Positions 59,250 through 64,000 of a DNA stretch of 64,000 bases are shown piece after piece. Made by a program: the position numbers and the translations under genes. Location: positions 29,979,666 through 30,043,665 of the forward strand of contig OX485807.1 of assembly GCA_950295325.1 (NCBI GenBank), read 5' to 3'. Numbering within the stretch: the stretch's first letter is position 1; each line of letters starts with the position of its first letter. Under the pieces are notes generated by a model. The model made no database searches. It saw only the letters and a program-made list of their open reading frames with translations, and had not been told where the DNA came from. The DNA comes from Polytrichum commune. Lineage: Eukaryota > Streptophyta > Polytrichopsida > Polytrichales > Polytrichaceae.

Positions 59250-60370
59250 CCGTGAGAGTACACATCTCAAATTCTTCTCTTATTCTATGTGTGCAACTCT
59301 CTCTTAAACCCACACCGCCACATTTTCGAGCACATCAAGTGACCCACACCACCTTTTTTTACAAGATCCATTAATTGTAAGACACAAAGGCTTTTATCCT
59401 CCCTCAGCTATTCATGCCCAAATTCAAAAGCCAATTCCATACTCCATAAAAATGGACAGAACAGCAAATGCCAGCAGTATACACCATAAATTCTTCTCTC
59501 GTTTTATGTGTGCAACAACCTCTTAAACCCAAACCGCCCAGCAAAGCTTAGCACATTTTGAAGCACCTTAAGATGACCCAAACCATTTTTTTCACAAAAT
59601 CCAGTGATGTAAGAAACAAAAGGCTCTCACCCTCCCTCAGCTACGCAATGCTCAAGTTCAGAAGCCAATTTCGTACTCCATAAAACTGGACTTCGCAGCA
59701 AATGCCAGCAATACACGTCTCAAATTCGTCTCTCATTCAATGTGTGCAACTTTCTCTTAAACCCACACCGCCCAGTAGGGTTTACCGCACTCTTCACAAG
59801 ATCCCTTAATTGTAATACACAAGAGGCTCTCATCCTCCCTCACCTACGCAATGCCCAAATTCAAAAGCCAAAGCCATACTCCATGAAACTGGGCATAACA
59901 GCAAACGCCCGGAAATACATATCTCAAATTCTTCTTTCATTCTATCTGTGCAACTCTCTCTTAAACCCATACCGCCCACCAGGTTTCACACATCTTGGAA
60001 CACGTCAAGGTAACCCAAAACCATTTCTTTCATAAGATCCAGTGATGTAAGAAACAAGAGGTTCTCACCCTCCCTCAGCTACGCAATGCACAAATTCAAA
60101 TGCCAATTTCATACTCCATAAAACTGACGCAACAGTAAATACCGGGAACACGGTCTCAAATCCTCCTCTCATTCTATCTGTTCATCTCTCTTAAACCCAC
60201 AACCCCCAGCAGGGTTTAGCACATTTTAAAGCCCATCAAGGTGACCTAAATCAATTTCGCATGATCCAGTGATGTAAGAAACAAGAGGCACTCATGTCCA
60301 AAGCCAAAAGCCAATTTCATACTCCATGAAGCTGGACATCACAGCCAATTGCCGGCATCCCTCCTAAACC
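59250..60370 (-). repeat. Tandem repeat of about 230 bp, about five copies, upstream of UNG
   Basis: Equivalent points (CCCTCAGCTAnnCAATGC type) fall at 59401, 59634, 59837 and 60072, with a partial copy near 60295. Each copy has TTCTCTCnTTnTATGTGTGCAA, TCTTAAACCCA-ACCGCCCA, ATCCAGTGATGTAAGAAACA and CATACTCCATnAAACTGG. It is AC-rich and non-coding and begins about 130 bp beyond the UNG start codon, so it probably overlaps its promoter or leader. Confidence 0.9.
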
Positions 60371-60515
60371 CACGACATCAAGGATTTTCTTCTTCGTATC
60401 CCACCTAGGAACTCCAGACATTCAACCCAGATGCCTGCAGACTCTCAAACCCAATATATACATAGTCATATATTCCTGGTGAACCGAAGGTCAAGTTTCA
60501 GAAAACGAGCAGTAC

Positions 60516-60803
60516 CTGAAGAATTGCGGTAAATCCTTGCGATGGAATCCTTCGAAACACTTGATATTTAACTATTCTCTTCCGAAACTCACAACCCAGA
60601 TTGGTCACCGGCAATGCTCCATGAATTAGTTGGCAGTGATGGTGGTGTGAAAATTTGTTGAAGTGAAAGATTGAGGCGAAAGCTGCAAGTGGGTGCTCTT
60701 GAAAAGTATAGCAGAGGCTTCCCGCCATAGCTATCCTATTGTGCAACACCAATTTCAAGTTTGTGCTGCGTCGATCCCCACCAGATCCCTTCATGTGGCC
60801 CAC
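60516..60803 (-). CDS. Possible first exon, targeting-peptide-like; function unknown
   Basis: An open - strand frame with Met at 60803 and at 60728; the second start (MAGSLCYTFQEHPLAAFASI) is favoured. From there, 71 codons end at TTCAG|GTACTG, a fair splice donor at 60516/60515 (phase 0). The peptide has few acidic residues, is rich in Ser/His/Phe and becomes basic (CEFRKRIVKYQVFRRIPSQG), as in organelle-targeting peptides. No family is recognised. It lies 1.4 kb upstream of UNG on the same strand with only repeats between. Phase 0 does not fit UNG exon 2 (phase 1), and an in-frame stop precedes the UNG ATG, so a simple alternative UNG N-terminus is not supported; a non-coding leader exon, a different gene, or chance remain. 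Confidence 0.3.
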
Positions 60804-61152
60804 TAAGGTAGAGGGGTATTAAATGGTTACTTTTTCCGACTAGCTTCTCCTAGGTTATGAAACTCGCCGTTAGTACAAGACAGTCAGCAAATCCAAATCA
60901 TGGCCATGGCCGCTTTTCTCATAATTACGGAGCTCATATGAATATCTTATTTACTATCAAAGTGAAGATTATTGTGCTCATTACATGATCATATAGGTCT
61001 CCTTCAATTATGTTGAGTGTTGAGTCTAGAATGGTTATTGTATTTTGAGCACGTGGTCTCTCTTAAATACATATCTTTGTGGTATTCATTTTGAAGCCAT
61101 GCTTAACCACATACTACTCAAATGTAGATGTTTGATTAAGGTAAGTAATTGA
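60804..61152 (-). repeat. Dispersed repeat R1, copy d
   Basis: Inverted relative to copies b and c. Begins TAAGGTAGAGGGGTATTAAATGG and runs to TAGATGTTTGATTAAGGTAA. It abuts the possible exon at 60516-60803. Confidence 0.68.
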
Positions 61153-63500
61153 CTTAGGCATGTCTATTTTTGGGGATATTTTTTAACTCCTAAAGGCTTT
61201 TGGAATCCAATTTGGACTTCTCATGTATACGGTATATTAAAATTTGTAACATAAATATATACTGTGACATTTTTTGGGTAGAGTACGTACTTAACCAAAT
61301 TCATACATTTAAGGAGTCTAATTTTTAAAATAGAATCAATTGGATAATAACTAAATTGGAAATTAATGAAGAGAAGTCTTGAACAATTATAGTGGGTGGG
61401 GTGGGATTGAGGGGACTCCCAATGCCATATTATGATACAATTTTGTTGTATTGGGAGATCTCCTATTGCAGCTCCACCTGTAAAATTTGTGGATTCTCTT
61501 TGATCATGAACCATTGCTAGAAAGAAAAATGTACATTGCATCTGCCCATTGCAACAGAAAACACCATGCCACTACCTTGTTGGCAAGGTGTTCCACTACA
61601 CTTTGTTTTTGTCATTGTGGCCGCCTTGGTGGTGTCGCCATGTCATGCATGCCCAAGCAACATGCAAAAAATAAAATCATGGCACCATTTATGGACATTG
61701 TGATGATTGCAAATACATGTGATGACACATCTACTGACTCATGTGTTGAGTGGGTTGTTGAGTCATTAGGTGGGTCCCATGTGAGGCTTTTGTTGGTCTC
61801 CCTCTTTGCCACGTGCATGTGGTTAGGTGTCATTTCTTGCCAGTTGCCCACCAACAACGGAGGCAATATGGTTATAGAATCTCGCGACACAACGGTGGTA
61901 GTTGATTCAAAGGTGGACAATTTTCACGTTGGATGGCATGCAAATTGCAATGGTTACCATATGTTATGGTTCATGTGCGTTTACTAATCTCCTTCTCTAT
62001 AGCCACGTGTGCAAGGGTAATGTAAAGGTAGGTGGGTGTTGCAAACTCAATGATTATGCCGTGTAGACAATTGTTGTTTGAAGCATTCAAGTGCATATTC
62101 TTCAATTCCCGCTCATTCATGTTGTATTTAAACACCACTGATTGAGATATGTTGTGTGTTGTGTTGTTTATTGCAAATCTATGTACACAACATGGAACGA
62201 TATGGATAATGTGATATGTTATTGGAGCACTCATTTTGAAATATTGTACTTATTATTGTTGATACATATTATTGTTGTGTGTAATCATATGTGTATTAAG
62301 TAAATGTGTAAGATGGGGATAAATGCATATATGGTCCACCTGATACATGCATTATGTGTGAGCCTAAAACTAGGGCATATCTCAAAATGATAATGATGCG
62401 CCCACATGGATTGTACAACAATGATAAAGGGAAATAATTTTGTGTCTTGGATGAACATGTTGTCCCTTCCTAAGCATGTTGCCATTTGGCATTGTTCACC
62501 ACCTCACGCCCCCACATGGGTGCAAGGAAGGGCAATTGACATTAATTTATGTCAACTCACAGGGGTTAGCCTCCACTTTTGGTTGCATATGGTAGATACT
62601 GCACCCACTATGTTGCAATGGCCAATTGTAGGTGTTGCTATGAACATGATTTCTTTTGATGCACATAAATGTTTAGTGTATTTAAACATGTATGTTCATG
62701 TTCATAACATTCAAAAGTATTTCATTGTATTTACTCTTTCTTATAAGAGTTTGATTTACATGTATATGAATGTATTTGATGCATTGTGGGCTGGGAGGTC
62801 TCCCCTTGATATAATCTACACTTTCAACTTATAAATATTACGTAATACCTATAGTCAAATGTATTGCGTGTCATCACTGTGTATCTCCCCATGCTATTTG
62901 GGCTTTGAAATCATATATTACATGTTTTATTTTTTCCTTTTAATTTGTGTTTGCTAAATACACTTTATAATTAATCGAGGGTATTTAGTTACAATTTTTA
63001 ACCCTAAAGATTAGTAATTTCTCGCTAAGGTAGTCCAATTTCAATTCAAAATTCTAGTTATATTTATTTTACTTGTTGTAGATAGTGATTGCTTGTTGTC
63101 TTGCAGGGTTATTCTTCTTGACACATGGACACAAAGTAACTTGGAGAACCCTCATTGGTTGAGAGTGCCAAATCTAGATCCAAGGGGTGTAATACACTAC
63201 TAAGGCATGAGTCTAAAATATGAGATAACAAATTAATTATATTGTAACACTACTTTCCTACCACATCTTGTCAGTTCCAACTCTAACAAACACTCCAACC
63301 AATTTGAGAATAAAAAGTTCAAGCAATCTTGAGTCCAAAAGCAAGATCCATTAAGTGAAAGGGTGGTTGGGACCCCAAGTTTGTTGGACCCGACCCTAAT
63401 GTAAACCCACCCCGAGAGAGAGAGAGAGACGAGAAAGAGAGAGAGTAATTGGCCACATAAGTTCTCAAGTCGCCATAGCCAGTCAGCCTCCAAACAACAA
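61153..63500. other. No gene seen
   Basis: AT-rich DNA. A 166-codon + strand frame (61487-61987) and a 142-codon frame (62406-62834) are Cys/His/Met-rich without domains; the first has an opposing open frame. A segment at about 63240-63405 repeats 47440-47610. A (GA)n tract lies at about 63413-63447. Confidence 0.4.
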
Positions 63501-64000
63501 ACAACTACTCAACACCGCAGCCACTCCCTCTCTTTACGAAGGTTCAACTTATAACTTTAACGAACTTTGTCTTTTATTTGCATGGATTCACTTCTTTCTC
63601 TGTCACGATCACCATTTCACTGTCTCCTCCGATCTTTGTTTACGTTTCCTCTCACGGTGGAGCTTTTTTAGGGTTCTGGGTTATAACGTAGCTGTAGAAT
63701 CGAGTCAGTAGCTCCAAGGAGCTCTTCAATTGTCCATGCTCGCCAGCTTCCGCTTTCTTTCTTTTGTCTTGTCCAGTCGATCTCTCCTTTCCCTCTTTGT
63801 GTTCATAGTGGGAGCCTTCTCGGATCAAGAATAGCAGAATTAACTCTGGAATCAGAAAGGAAAAGAATGTGTTCTGTGCAATGGAATTCAATGAGCTTCG
63901 CATGTGGCAGCTTATTGATGATTTCTGTGCCTTCCGTTTCTGCGGAGTGTTGTGGGTTTCTTTTAGTTTAGAGTGGGAGCCATTTTGGAGTTGTGAGTTG
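63501..64000 (+). other. Probable leader of a gene running off the right edge
   Basis: Composition becomes CT-rich and less AT-rich, like plant 5' leaders. Short upstream frames occur, for example ATG at 63580 (MDSLLSLSRSPFHCLLRSLF, ending at TAG near 63668). From ATG at 63881 a frame (MEFNELRMWQLIDDFCAFRF...) stays open for 40 codons to the window end. A competing ATG lies nearby in another frame (MCSVQWNSM...), so neither start is secure and no family is recognisable. Confidence 0.3.

Noticed and set aside
61487-62834. Two Cys/His/Met-rich + strand frames (166 and 142 codons)
   Set aside because: No domain, codon composition like the flanking AT-rich DNA, and an opposing open frame in the first.
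1-64000. tRNA, rRNA, CRISPR or operon-like structures
   Set aside because: None was recognised by eye; I could not run tRNA or covariance-model searches, so small RNA genes are not excluded.

Overview
The window is AT-rich, gene-poor nuclear DNA from a land plant. The evidence is a BIR1-type leucine-rich-repeat receptor kinase, a seven-exon nuclear-type uracil-DNA glycosylase with GT-AG introns, PIF/Harbinger transposases with a plant-type Myb/SANT partner, and many MITEs. The apparent pogo/Tigger (CENP-B-like) DNA transposon and the short introns (about 250-600 bp) would fit a spore-bearing lineage (lycophyte, fern or bryophyte), but this placement is only a weak inference. There is no sign of a prokaryotic, organellar or viral origin.

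Layout. 0-5 kb: a decayed PIF/Harbinger transposase cut by the window edge, and facing it a two-exon Myb/SANT-like gene of the kind these elements carry. 5-28 kb: no convincing gene; the DNA is built from DNA-transposon debris, including two copies of a TA-flanked MITE (CAGTC ends), a Mutator-like element with a 10-bp target-site duplication, a small TA-flanked MITE, foldback elements of 0.25 and 0.86 kb, and dispersed repeat families called R1 and R2 here. 28.8-34.8 kb: a complete 3.14-kb pogo/Tigger element with a dead transposase, lying between two inverted copies of a TTA-flanked Harbinger-type MITE. 35.5-36.8 kb: a second PIF/Harbinger transposase in which one reading frame survives with nine stop codons and no frameshift. 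39.5-40.3 kb: a 42-bp minisatellite organised as a 207-bp higher-order repeat. 45.3 kb: a 166-bp, almost loopless hairpin. 46.1 kb: a third Harbinger-type MITE.

49-61 kb is the genic part. A long GC- and microsatellite-rich leader region precedes a single-exon receptor-like kinase (52.8-54.7 kb, + strand) whose kinase domain lacks the catalytic Asp. It converges on a uracil-DNA glycosylase gene (59.1-55.8 kb, - strand), for which all seven exons could be assembled with matching splice phases to give a 346-residue protein. Upstream of that gene are about five tandem copies of a roughly 230-bp repeat, then a 71-codon, targeting-peptide-like exon ending at a good splice donor. The last 0.5 kb looks like the leader of another gene that runs off the right edge.

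The two intact genes act separately: one in cell-surface immune signalling, the other in base-excision repair of uracil in DNA. The rest of the window mainly documents several families of cut-and-paste transposons and their non-autonomous derivatives. Intervals without a gene are listed with what they contain.
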